Shown piece by piece: positions 30,811-45,430 of a stretch of 64,000 nt of DNA. The stretch spans positions 248,001 through 312,000 of the forward strand of contig NW_027473344.1 of assembly GCF_050947335.1 (NCBI RefSeq), read 5' to 3'. Each line of letters begins with the position of its first letter. The first letter of the stretch is position 1. The translations under genes and the position numbers were made by a program. The stretch is from Megachile rotundata. Lineage: Eukaryota; Arthropoda; Insecta; Hymenoptera; Megachilidae. The notes under the pieces are model-generated. The model saw only the letters and a program-made list of their open reading frames with translations, was not told the DNA's origin and searched no databases.

Positions 30811-32384
30811 TACAATGACAATCATACAATCACTATCATACTATCACAATCATACAATCACAATCATACAATCACAATCACACAATCACAATCATACAAT
30901 CACAATCATAAAATCACAGTCATACAATCACAATCTTACAATCACAATCATACTATCACAATCATACAATCACAATTATACAATCACAAAAATACAATCA
31001 CAATCATACAATCACAATCATACATTCAAAATCATGCAATCACAATCATACAATCACAATCATACATTTACAATCATACAATCACAATCATACAATCGCA
31101 ACCATACAATTACAATCTCCCAAATACAATCTCCCAAATACAATCATACAATCACAATCATACAATCACAATCATACAATGACAATCATACAATCACAAT
31201 CATACATTCAAAGTCATGCAATCACAATCATACAATCACAATCATGCAATCACAATCATACAATCACAATCATACAATCACAATCGCACAACCACAATCA
31301 GACAATCACAATCATACAATCACAATCCTACAATCGCAATCATACAATCACAATCACACAATCACAATCAGACTTTCACAATCATACAATCACAATCATA
31401 CAATCACAATCATACAATCACAATCACACAATCACAGTCATACAATCACAATCATACAACCACAATCATACAATCACAATCAGACAATCGCAATAATACA
31501 ATCACAATCATACAATCACAATCATACAATCACAATCATACAATCACAATCATACAATGACAATCATACAATCACAATCATACTATCACAATCATACAAT
31601 CCCAATTATACAATCACAATCATACAATCACAATCATACATTCAAAATCGTGCAATCACAATCATACAATCACAATCATGCAATCACAAGCATACAATCA
31701 TAATCATACAATCACAATCACACAATCACAGTCATACAATCACAATCATACAATCACAATCATGCAATCACAATCATACAATCGCAATCATACAATCACA
31801 ATCGTACAATCGCAAGCATACAATCACAATCATACAATCACAATCATACAATCCTAATCATACAATCACAATCATACAACCACAATCGTACAATCACAAT
31901 CAGACAATCACAATCATACCATCACAATCATACAATCACAATCATACATTCAAAATCATGCAATCATAATCATACAGTCACAATCATGCAATCACAATCA
32001 TACAATCACAATCATACAATGACAATCATACAATCACTATCATACTATCACAATCATACAATCACAATCATACAATCACAATCATACTATCACAATCATA
32101 CAATCACAATTATACAATCACAATCATACAATCACAATCATACATTCAAAATCGTGCAATCACAATCATACAATCACAATCATGCAATCACAAGCATACA
32201 ATCATAATCATACAATCACAATCACACAATCACAGTCATACAATCACAATCATACAATCACAATCATACAATCACAATCAGACAATCACAATCATACAAT
32301 CACAATCATACAATCACAATCATACAATCACAATCATACAATCACAATCATACAATCACAATCATAGAGTCACAATCATACGAT

Positions 32385-33592
32385 CGCAATCATACAATCA
32401 CAATCATACCATCACAATCACACAATCACAACCATACAATCATAATCATCCAATTACAATCATACATCACATTCATACAATCACAATCATACAATCGGAA
32501 TCATACAATTACAATCTCCCAAATACAATCATACAATCACAATCATGCAATCACAATCATACAATCGCAATCATACAATCACAATCGTACAATCGCAAGC
32601 ATACAATCACAATCATACAATCACAATCATACAATCATAATCATACAATCACAATCATACAACCACAATCGTACAATCACAATCAGACAATCACAATCAT
32701 ACCATCACAATCATACAATCACAATCATACATTCAAAATCATGCAATCATAATCATACAGTCACAATCATGCAATCACAATCATACAATCACTATCATAC
32801 TATCACAATCATACAATCACAATCATACAATCACAATCATACAATCGCAATCATACAATTACAATCTCCCAAATACAATCATACAATCACAATCGTACAA
32901 TCGCAATCATACAATCACAATCATACAATCACAGTCATACTATCGCAATCATACAATCACAATCATACTATCGCAATCATACAATCACAATCATACCATC
33001 ACAATCACACAATCACAACCATACAATCATAATCATCCAATTACAATCATACATCACATTCATACAATCACAATCATACAATCGGAATCATACAATTACA
33101 ATCTCCCAAATACAATCATACAATCACAATCATGCAATCACAATCATACAATCGCAATCATACAATCACAATCGTACAATCGCAAGCATACAATCACAAT
33201 CATACAATCACAATCATACAATCATAATCATACAATCACAATCATACAACCACAATCGTACAATCACAATCAGACAATCACAATCATACCATCACAATCA
33301 TACAATCACAATCATACATTCAAAATCATGCAATCATAATCATACAGTCACAATCATGCAATCACAATCATACAATCACTATCATACTATCACAATCATA
33401 CAACCACAATCATACAATCACAATCATACAATCGCAATCATACAATTACAATCTCCCAAATACAATCATACAATCACAATCGTACAATCGCAATCATACA
33501 ATCACAATCATACAATCACAGTCATACTATCGCAATCATACAATCACAATCATACTATCGCAATCATACAATCACAATCATACCATCACAAT
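32385..33592 (+). repeat. 587-bp tandem duplication
   Basis: Landmarks ATCCAATTAC (32448 and 33035), CGTACAATCGCAAGC (32586 and 33173) and ATGCAATC (32769 and 33356) keep an offset of 587 bp, which is 41 units of 14 bp plus one 13-bp ACATCAC unit. A difference is ACAACCAC near 33,400 where the first copy has ACAATCAC. Confidence 0.85.
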
Positions 33593-35551
33593 CATACAAT
33601 CACAATCATACAATCATAATCATACAATTCTAATCATACAATCACAATCATACAAACACAATCGTACAATCACAATCGTACAATTACAATCGCACAACCA
33701 CAGTCAGACAATCACAATCATACAATCACAATCATACAATCACAATCATACGATCGCAATCATACAATCACAATCATACCATCACAGTCATACAATCACA
33801 ATCATACAATCACAATCATGCAATCACAATCATACAATTACAATCATACAATCACAATCGTACAATCACAATCGTACAATTACAATCGCACAACCACAGT
33901 CAGACAATCACAATCATACAATCACAATCATACAATCACAATCATACTATCACAATCATACAATCACATTCATACAATCACAATCATACTATCACAATCA
34001 TACAATCACAATCATACAATCACAATCATACAATCACAATCATACTATCGCAATCATACAATCACAATCATACCATCACAATCATACAATCACAATCATA
34101 CAATCATAATCATACAATTCCAATCATACAATCACAATCATACAAACACAATCGTACAATCACAATCGTACAATTACAATCGCACAACCACAGTCAGACA
34201 ATCACAATCATACAATCACAATCATACAATCACAATCATACATTCAAAATCGTGCAATCACAATCATACAATCACAATCATGCAATCACAAGCATACAAT
34301 CATAATCATACAATCACAATCACACAATCACAGTCATACAATCACAATCATACAATCACAATCATACAATCACAATCAGACAATCACAATCATACAATCA
34401 CAATCATACAATCACAATCATACAATCACAATCATACAATCACAATCATACAATCACAATCATAGAGTCACAATCATACGATCGCAATCATACAATCACA
34501 ATCATACCATCACAATCACACAATCACAACCATACAATCATAATCATCCAATTACAATCATACATCACATTCATACAATCACAATCATACAATCGGAATC
34601 ATACAATTACAATCTCCCAAATACAATCATACAATCACAATCATGCAATCACAATCATACAATCGCAATCATACAATCACAATCGTACAATCGCAAGCAT
34701 ACAATCACAATCATACAATCACAATCATACAATCATAATCATACAATCACAATCATACAACCACAATCGTACAATCACAATCAGACAATCACAATCATAC
34801 CATCACAATCATACAATCACAATCATACATTCAAAATCATGCAATCATAATCATACAGTCACAATCATGCAATCACAATCATACAATCACTATCATACTA
34901 TCACAATCATACAATCACAATCATACAATCACAATCATACAATCGCAATCATACAATTACAATCTCCCAAATACAATCATACAATCACAATCGTACAATC
35001 GCAATCATACAATCACAATCATACAATCACAGTCATACTATCGCAATCATACAATCACAATCATACTATCGCAATCATACAATCACAATCATACCATCAC
35101 AATCATACAATCACAATCATACAATCATAATCATACAATTCCAATCATACAATCACAATCATACAAACACAATCGTACAATCACAATCGTACAATTACAA
35201 TCGCACAACCACAGTCAGACAATCACAATCATACAATCACAATCATACAATCACAATCATACGATCGCAATCATACAATCACAATCATACCATCACAGTC
35301 ATACAATCACAATCATACAATCACAATCATGCAATCACAATCATACAATTACAATCATACAATCACAATCGTACAATCACAATCGTACAATTACAATCGC
35401 ACAACCACAGTCAGACAATCACAATCATACAATCACAATCATACAATCACAATCATACTATCACAATCATACAATCACATTCATACAATCACAATCATAC
35501 TATCACAATCATACAATCACAATCATACAATCACAATCATACAATCACAAT
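32964..35551 (+). repeat. 1511-bp spaced duplication
   Basis: About 1,077 bp (32,964-34,040) recurs at 34,475-35,551 with an offset of 1511. Examples are ATCCAATTAC at 33035 and 34546, CGTACAATCGCAAGC at 33173 and 34684, and ATGCAATC at 33818 and 35329. The 430 bp in between is a patchwork: its left part repeats 33,550-33,740, and its right part repeats about 32,140-32,385. Confidence 0.83.
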
Positions 35552-36325
35552 GATGTAATCACAATCATACAGCCATAATCATACAATGACAATCATACGA
35601 TCACAATCATACAATCACAATCATACAACCACAATCAGACAATCACAATCATACAATCACAATCATACAATCACAATCATACAATCACAATCATACTATC
35701 ACAATCATACAATCACAATCATACAATCAAAATCATACAATCACAATCATACAATCACAATCATGCAATCACAATCATACAATCACAATCATACAATCAC
35801 AATCATACAATCACAGTCATACAATCACAATCATGCAATCACAATCATACAATCACAATCATACAATCGCAATCATACAATCACAATCATATAATCACAA
35901 TCATACAACCACAATCATACAATCACAATCAGACAATCACAATCATACCATCATAATCATACAATCACAATCATACATTCAAAATCATGCAATCATAATC
36001 ATACAGTCACAATCATGCAATCACAATCATACAATCACAATCATACAATCTCAATCATACAATCACAATCATACAATCGCAATCATACAATCACAATCAT
36101 ACAATCGCAATCATACAATCACAAAAATACAATCATAATCATACAATCACAATCATACAATCGCAATCATACAATCACCATCATACAATCATAGTCATAC
36201 AATCACAATCATACGATCGCAATCATACAATCACAATCATACCATCACAGTCATACAATCACAATCATACAATCACAATCATACAATCACAATCATACAT
36301 TTACAATCATACAATCACAATCATA
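35552..36325 (+). repeat. Mixed satellite segment with GATGTAATC and CATAGTCAT units
   Basis: It begins with an ATGATGTAATC unit, also seen near 18,242 and 21,532, followed by ACAGCCATAATC and CAATGACAATCATACGATC units in the same order as those places. It then runs into block zeta (36176). Nothing but satellite units is present. Confidence 0.75.
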
Positions 36326-38639
36326 CAATCACAATCATACCATCATAATCATACAATCACAATCATACATTCAAAATCATGCAATCATAATCATACAGTC
36401 ACAATCATGCAATCACAATCATACAATCACAATCATACAATCTCAATCATACAATCACAATCATACAATCGCAATCATACAATCACAAAAATACAATCAT
36501 AATCATACAATCACAATCATACAATCGCAATCATACAATCACCATCATACAATCATAGTCATACAATCACAATCATACGATCGCAATCATACAATCACAA
36601 TCATACCATCACAGTCATACAATCACAATCATACAATCACAATCATACAATCACAATCATACATTTACAATCATACAATCACAATCATACAATCGCAACC
36701 ATACAATTACAATCTCCCAAATACAATCTCCCAAATACAATCATACAATCACAATCATACAATCGCAATCATACAATGACAATCATACAATCACAATCAT
36801 ACATTCAAAATCATGCAATCACAATCATACAATCACAATCATGCAATCACAATCATACAATCACAATCATACAATCACAATCGCACAACCACAATCAGAC
36901 AATCACAATCATACAATCACAATCCTACAATCACAATCATACAATCACAATCACACAATCACAATCAGACTTTCACAATCATACACTCACAATCATACAA
37001 TCACAATCATACAATCACAATCACACAATCACAGTCATACAATCACAATCATACAACCACAATCATACAATCACAATCAGACAATCGCAATAATACAATC
37101 ACAATCATACAATCACAATCATACAATCACAATCATACAATGACAATCATACAATCACTATCATACTATCACAATCATACAATCACAATCATACAATCAC
37201 AATCATACAATCACAATCATACAATCACAATCATAAAATCACAATCATACAATCACAATCATACAATCACAATCATAAAATCACAGTCATAAAATCACAA
37301 TCTTACAATCACAATCATACTATCACAATCATACAATCACAATTATACAATCACAAAAATACAATCACAATCATACAATCACAATCATACATTCAAAATC
37401 ATGCAATCACAATCATACAATCACAATCATACATTTACAATCATACAATCACAATCATACAATCGCAACCATACAATTACAATCTCCCAAATACAATCTC
37501 CCAAATACAATCATACAATCACAATCATACAATCACAATCATACAATGACAATCATACAATCACAATCATACATTCAAAATCATGCAATCACAATCATAC
37601 AATCACAATCATGCAATCACAATCATACAATCACAATCATACAATCACAATCGCACAACCACAATCAGACAATCACAATCATACAATCACAATCCTACAA
37701 TCACAATCATACAATCACAATCACACAATCACAATCAGACTTTCACAATCATACAATCACAATCATACAATCACAATCATACAATCACAATCACACAATC
37801 ACAGTCATACAATCACAATCATACAACCACAATCATACAATCACAATCAGACAATCGCAATAATACAATCACAATCATACAATCACAATCATACAATCAC
37901 AATCATACAATCACAATCATACAATGACAATCATACAATCACTATCATACTATCACAATCATACAATCACAATCGTACAATCACAATCGTACAATTACAA
38001 TCGCACTACCACAATCAGACAATCACAATCATACAATCACAATCATACAATCGCAAGCATACAATCACAATCATACAATCTCAATCATACAATCGCAATC
38101 ATACAATTACAATCTCCCAAATACAATCTCCCAAATACAATCATACAATCACAATCATACAATCACAATCATACAATGACAATCATACAATCACAATCAT
38201 ACATTCAAAATCATGCAATCACAATCATACAATCACAATCATGCAATCACAATCATACAATCACAATCATACAATCACAATCGCACAACCACAATCAGAC
38301 AATCACAATCATACTTTCACAATCCTACAATCACAATCATACAATCACAATCACACAATCACAATCAGACTTTCACAATCATACAATCACAATCATACAA
38401 TCACAATCATACATTCAAAATCATGCAATCACAATCATACAATCACAATCATGCAATCACAATCATACAATCACAATCATACAATCACAATCGCACAACC
38501 ACAATCAGACAATCACAATCATACAATCGCAAGCATACAATCACAATCATACATCACAATCATACAATCATAATCATACAATCACAATCATACAACCACA
38601 ATCGTACAATCACAATCAGACAATCACAATCATACAATC
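36326..38639 (+). repeat. ~2.3-kb near-identical duplication (offset 2575), copy 1
   Basis: It matches 38,901-41,214 at a constant offset of 2575 bp with no unit gain or loss that I could see. I noticed three base differences: CATAAAATC near 37,290 (copy 2 CATACAATC), CATACAATCAC near 36,829 (copy 2 CATACGATCAC) and GACAATC at 37,926 (copy 2 GATAATC). The period is 183 units of 14 bp plus one 13-bp ACATCAC. It contains three gamma blocks and one zeta block. Confidence 0.9.
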
Positions 38640-38900
38640 AAAATCATACAATCACAATCATACAATCACAATCATGCAATCACAATCATACAATCACAAT
38701 CATACAATCACAATCATACAATCACAGTCATACAATCACAATCATGCAATCACAATCATACAATCACAATCATACAATCGCAATCATACAATCACAATCA
38801 TATAATCACAATCATACAGCCATAATCATACAATTACAATCATACAATCACAATCATACAATCACAATCATACAACCACAATCATACAATCACAATCAGA

Positions 38901-41214
38901 CAATCACAATCATACCATCATAATCATACAATCACAATCATACATTCAAAATCATGCAATCATAATCATACAGTCACAATCATGCAATCACAATCATACA
39001 ATCACAATCATACAATCTCAATCATACAATCACAATCATACAATCGCAATCATACAATCACAAAAATACAATCATAATCATACAATCACAATCATACAAT
39101 CGCAATCATACAATCACCATCATACAATCATAGTCATACAATCACAATCATACGATCGCAATCATACAATCACAATCATACCATCACAGTCATACAATCA
39201 CAATCATACAATCACAATCATACAATCACAATCATACATTTACAATCATACAATCACAATCATACAATCGCAACCATACAATTACAATCTCCCAAATACA
39301 ATCTCCCAAATACAATCATACAATCACAATCATACAATCGCAATCATACAATGACAATCATACAATCACAATCATACATTCAAAATCATGCAATCACAAT
39401 CATACGATCACAATCATGCAATCACAATCATACAATCACAATCATACAATCACAATCGCACAACCACAATCAGACAATCACAATCATACAATCACAATCC
39501 TACAATCACAATCATACAATCACAATCACACAATCACAATCAGACTTTCACAATCATACACTCACAATCATACAATCACAATCATACAATCACAATCACA
39601 CAATCACAGTCATACAATCACAATCATACAACCACAATCATACAATCACAATCAGACAATCGCAATAATACAATCACAATCATACAATCACAATCATACA
39701 ATCACAATCATACAATGACAATCATACAATCACTATCATACTATCACAATCATACAATCACAATCATACAATCACAATCATACAATCACAATCATACAAT
39801 CACAATCATAAAATCACAATCATACAATCACAATCATACAATCACAATCATAAAATCACAGTCATACAATCACAATCTTACAATCACAATCATACTATCA
39901 CAATCATACAATCACAATTATACAATCACAAAAATACAATCACAATCATACAATCACAATCATACATTCAAAATCATGCAATCACAATCATACAATCACA
40001 ATCATACATTTACAATCATACAATCACAATCATACAATCGCAACCATACAATTACAATCTCCCAAATACAATCTCCCAAATACAATCATACAATCACAAT
40101 CATACAATCACAATCATACAATGACAATCATACAATCACAATCATACATTCAAAATCATGCAATCACAATCATACAATCACAATCATGCAATCACAATCA
40201 TACAATCACAATCATACAATCACAATCGCACAACCACAATCAGACAATCACAATCATACAATCACAATCCTACAATCACAATCATACAATCACAATCACA
40301 CAATCACAATCAGACTTTCACAATCATACAATCACAATCATACAATCACAATCATACAATCACAATCACACAATCACAGTCATACAATCACAATCATACA
40401 ACCACAATCATACAATCACAATCAGACAATCGCAATAATACAATCACAATCATACAATCACAATCATACAATCACAATCATACAATCACAATCATACAAT
40501 GATAATCATACAATCACTATCATACTATCACAATCATACAATCACAATCGTACAATCACAATCGTACAATTACAATCGCACTACCACAATCAGACAATCA
40601 CAATCATACAATCACAATCATACAATCGCAAGCATACAATCACAATCATACAATCTCAATCATACAATCGCAATCATACAATTACAATCTCCCAAATACA
40701 ATCTCCCAAATACAATCATACAATCACAATCATACAATCACAATCATACAATGACAATCATACAATCACAATCATACATTCAAAATCATGCAATCACAAT
40801 CATACAATCACAATCATGCAATCACAATCATACAATCACAATCATACAATCACAATCGCACAACCACAATCAGACAATCACAATCATACTTTCACAATCC
40901 TACAATCACAATCATACAATCACAATCACACAATCACAATCAGACTTTCACAATCATACAATCACAATCATACAATCACAATCATACATTCAAAATCATG
41001 CAATCACAATCATACAATCACAATCATGCAATCACAATCATACAATCACAATCATACAATCACAATCGCACAACCACAATCAGACAATCACAATCATACA
41101 ATCGCAAGCATACAATCACAATCATACATCACAATCATACAATCATAATCATACAATCACAATCATACAACCACAATCGTACAATCACAATCAGACAATC
41201 ACAATCATACAATC
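38901..41214 (+). repeat. ~2.3-kb near-identical duplication (offset 2575), copy 2
   Basis: This is the partner of 36,326-38,639. The left edge is seen where copy 2 has ATCAGAC and copy 1 has ATCATAC. The right edge is at 41,215, where copy 2 goes on to AATCGCAATC and copy 1 to CAAAATC. It is the closest long match I found, so probably among the most recent events in the array. Confidence 0.9.
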
Positions 41215-42119
41215 GCAATCATACAATCACCATCATACAATCATAGTCATACAATCACAATCATACGATCGCAATCATACAATCACAATCATACCATCAC
41301 AGTCATACATTCACAATCATACAATCACAATCATACAATCACAATCTTACAATCACAATCATACAATCACAATCATGCAATCACAATCATACAATCACAA
41401 TCATGCAATCACAATCATACAATCTTAATCATACAATCACAATCATACGATCATAATCATACAATCACAATCATACAATCACAATCGCACAACCTCAATC
41501 ATACAATCACAATCATACAATCACAATCATACAATCGCAAGCATACAATCACAATCATACAATCTCAATCATACAATCGCAATCATACAATTACAATCTC
41601 CCAAATACAATCTCCCAAATACAATCATACAATGACAATCATACAATCACATCATACAATCACATCATACAATCACAATCATACTATCACAATCATACAT
41701 TCAAAATCATGCAATCACAATCATATTATCACAATCATACAGCCATAATCATACAATTACAATCATACAATCACAATCATACAATCACAATCATACAACC
41801 ACAATCATACAATCACAATCAGACAATCACAATCATACCATCACAATCATACAATCACAATCATACATTCAAAATCATGCAATCATAATCATACAGTCAC
41901 AATCATGCAATCACAATCATACAATCACAATCATACAATCTCAATCATACAACCACAATCATACAATCGCAATCATACAATCACAAAAATACAATCATAA
42001 TCATACAATCACAATCATACAATCGCAATCATACAATCACCATCATACAATCATAGTCATACAATCACAATCATACGATCGCAATCATACAATCACAATC
42101 ATACAATCACAATCATACA

Positions 42120-42500
42120 ATCACAATCAAACAATCACAATCATGCAATCACAATCATACAAATACAATCATACAATCACAATCGTACAATCACGATCGT
42201 ACAATTACAATCGCACAACCGCAGTCAGACAATCACAATCATACAATCACAATCATACAATCACAATCATACTATCACAATCATACAATCACAATCATAT
42301 AATCACAATCATACAATCACAGTCATACAATCACAATCATACAATCACAATCATATTATCACAATCATACAATCACAATCATACAATCACAATCATACAA
42401 TCACAATCATACAATCACAATCATACAATCACAATCATACAATCACAATCATACAATCACAATCATACAATCACAATCATACATTCAAAATCATGCAATC
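42120..42500 (+). repeat. Segment shared with 46,010-46,380
   Basis: The units ACAAATACAATC and CGCACAACCGCAGTC recur at an offset of 3888 bp (ATGCAATC at 42143 and 46031), falling to 3874 by ATTCAAAATC. The copy here carries an extra CpG unit, AATCACGATCGTAC, at about 42,190. Confidence 0.78.
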
Positions 42501-43190
42501 ACAATCATACAATCACAATCATGCAATCACAATCATGCAGCCATAATCATACAATGACAATCATACAATCACAATCATACAATCACAAAAATACAATCAT
42601 AATCATACAATCACAATCTACCATCGCAATCATACAATCACAATCATACAATCATAATCATACAATCACAATCATACGATCGCAATCATACAATCACAAT
42701 CATACCATCACAGTCATACAATCACAATCATACAATCACAATCATACAATCACAATCATACAATCACAATCATACAATCACAATGATACAATCACAATAA
42801 TACAATCGCAATCATACAATTACAATCTCCCAAATACAATCTCCCAAATACAATCATACAATCACAATCATGCAATCACAATCATACAATCGCAATCATA
42901 CAATCACAAAAATACAATCATAATCATACAATCACAATCATACAATCGCAATCATACAATCACAATCATACAATCATAATCATACAATCACAATCATACG
43001 ATCGCAATCATACAATCACAATCATACCACCACAGTCATACAATCACAATCATACAATCACAATCATACAATCACAATGATACAATCACAATCATACAAT
43101 CGCAATCATACAATTACAATCTCCCAAATACAATCTCCCAAATACAATCTCCCAAATACAATCATACAATCACAATCATGCAATCACAAT
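42500..43190 (+). repeat. Segment shared with 52,450-53,120
   Basis: ATGCAGCCATAATC, CAATGACAATC, the 13-bp unit ending AATCTACCATCGC (TACCATCGC at 42619 and 52566), ACGATCG, CAATGATAC and a triple CTCCCAAAT cluster recur at an offset of 9947, then 9933 bp. A third AATCTACC unit lies at 46577. This is one of the longest-distance duplications in the window. Confidence 0.75.
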
Positions 43191-44279
43191 CATACAATCA
43201 CAATCATACAATCACAATCATACTATCACAATCATACAATCGCAATAATACAATTACAATCTCCCGAATACAATCTCCCAAATACAATCATACAATCACA
43301 ATCATGCAATCACAATCATACAATCACAATCATACTATCACAATCATGCAATCACAATCATACAATCATAATCATACAACCACAATCGTACAGTCAATAT
43401 CATACAATCACAATCATACAATCACAATCATACAATCGCAAGCATACAATCACAATCATACAATCTCAATCATACAATCGCAATCATACAATTACAATCT
43501 CCGAAATACAATCTCCCAAATACAATCATACAATCACAATCATACAATCACATCATACAATCACAATCATGCTATCACAATCATACAATCACAATCATAC
43601 AATCACAATCATACAATCACAATCATAGAATCACAATCATACCATCACAATCATACAATCACAATCATCCAATCATATTCATACAATTACAATCACACAT
43701 CACAATCATGCAATCACAATCATACAATCGCATTCATACAATTACAATCTCCCAAATACAATCTCCCAAATACAATCATACAATCACAATCATACAATCA
43801 CAATCATACAATCACAATCATACAATCACAATCATACAATCACAATCATACAATCACAATCATACAATCACAATCATACAATCACAATCATACAATCACA
43901 ATCATACAATCACAATCATACAATCAAAATCATACAATCACAATCATACATTCAAAATCATGCAATCACAATCATACAATCACAATCATGCAATCACAAT
44001 CATACAATCATAATCATACAATCACAATCATACAATCAATATCATACAATCACAATCATACAATCACAATCATGCAATCACAATCATACAATCGCATTCA
44101 TACAATCACAACCATACAATCACAATCATACAATCACAATCATACAATCACAATCATACAATCACAAAAATACAATCATAATCATACAATCACAATCATA
44201 CAATCGCAATCATACAATCACAATCATACAATCATAATCATACAATCACAATCATACGATCGCAATCATACAATCACAA

Positions 44280-45430
44280 TCATACAATCACAATCATACA
44301 ATCACAATCAAACAATCACAATCATACAATCACAATCATACAATCGCAAGCATACGATCACAATCATACAATCGCAAGCATACAATCACAATCATACAAT
44401 CACAATCACACAATCGCAATCATACAATTACGATCTCCCAAATACAATCATACAATCACAATCATACAATCGCAATCATACAATCACAATCATAGAATCA
44501 CAATCATACAATCGCAATCATACAATTACAATCTCCCAAATACAATCATGCAATCACAATCATACAATCACAATCATACAATCACAGTCATACAATCACA
44601 ATCATACAATCACAATCATGCTATCACAATCATACAATCGCAATCATACAATCACAATCATACAATCGCAATCATATAATCACAATCACACAATCAAAAT
44701 CATACAAACACAATCATACAGTCACAATCATACAATCACAATCATACAATCGCAATCAAACAATTACAATCTCCCAAATACAATCTCCCAAATACAATCA
44801 TACAATCACAATCATAAAATCACAATCATACGATCGCAATCATACAATCACAATCATACAATCACAATCATACAATCACAATCATACAATCACAATCATA
44901 CTATCACAATCATACAATCACAATCATACAATCACAATCATACAATCACAATCATACAATCAAAATCACAGAATCACAATCATACCATCACAATCATACA
45001 ATCACAATCATACAATCATATTCATACAATTACAATCATACATCACAATCATACAATCACAATCATACAATCACAATCATACAATCGCAATCATACAATT
45101 ACAATCTCCCAAATACAATCTCCCAAATACAATCATACAATCACAATCATACAATCACAATCATACAATCACAATCATACAATCACAATCATACAATCAC
45201 AATCATACAATCACAATCATACAATCACAATCATACAATCACAATCATACAATCACAATCATACAATCACAATCATACATTCAAAATCATGCAATCACAA
45301 TCATGCAATCACAATCATACAATCGCAATCATACAATTACAATCTCCCAAATACAATCATACAATCTCAATCATACAATCACAATCATACAATCACAATC
45401 ATACATTCAAAATCATGCAATCACAATCAT
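44280..45430 (+). repeat. ~1.15-kb segment duplicated 2.7 kb downstream, copy 1
   Basis: It matches about 46,970-48,170. Offsets step from 2685 (CAAACAATC at 44309 and 46994) to 2699 (ATGCTATC at 44618 and 47317) and 2741 (ATTCAAAATCATGC, ATG at 45289 and 48030), all differing by whole 14-bp units. It includes a delta block. Confidence 0.8.

Larger units (their letters stand above)
17100..34900 (+). repeat. Block beta, eleven dispersed copies
   Basis: A ~230-bp block begins with CGTACAATCGCAAGC and runs through ACAATCATAATCAT (or ATATTCAT), ACAACCACAATCGTAC, ATCAGAC, CATACCATCAC, ATTCAAAATCATGC and ACAGTCAC. The CGTACAATCGCAAGC motif starts at 17152, 20454, 21979, 23560, 24973, 27954, 28668, 31803, 32586, 33173 and 34684. 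The CGTAC form was not seen outside this interval. Spacings range from 587 to 3302 bp, showing repeated block-level copying. Confidence 0.8.
11691..42050 (+). repeat. Block zeta (CACCATCAT/CATAGTCAT), fourteen copies
   Basis: A CACCATCAT unit followed by a CATAGTCAT unit, usually preceded by ATCACAAAAATAC and AATCGCAATC units, occurs with CACCATCA at 11691, 12726, 16376, 19273, 19706, 22896, 24310, 26366, 30201, 36176, 36540, 39115, 41228 and 42038. All copies lie in the middle 30 kb. The shared rare order shows common descent of the copies. Confidence 0.8.
11640..42100 (+). repeat. Satellite domain II
   Basis: It is defined by a unit pair, CACCATCAT followed by CATAGTCAT, found 14 times between 11,691 and 42,038 and not outside. 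ACGATCG and ACAGCCATAATC units are also common here. CTCCCAAAT clusters are sparser and usually single or double. The domain holds the clearest kilobase-scale tandem duplications in the window. I found no gene, mobile element or spacer in it. Confidence 0.75.
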
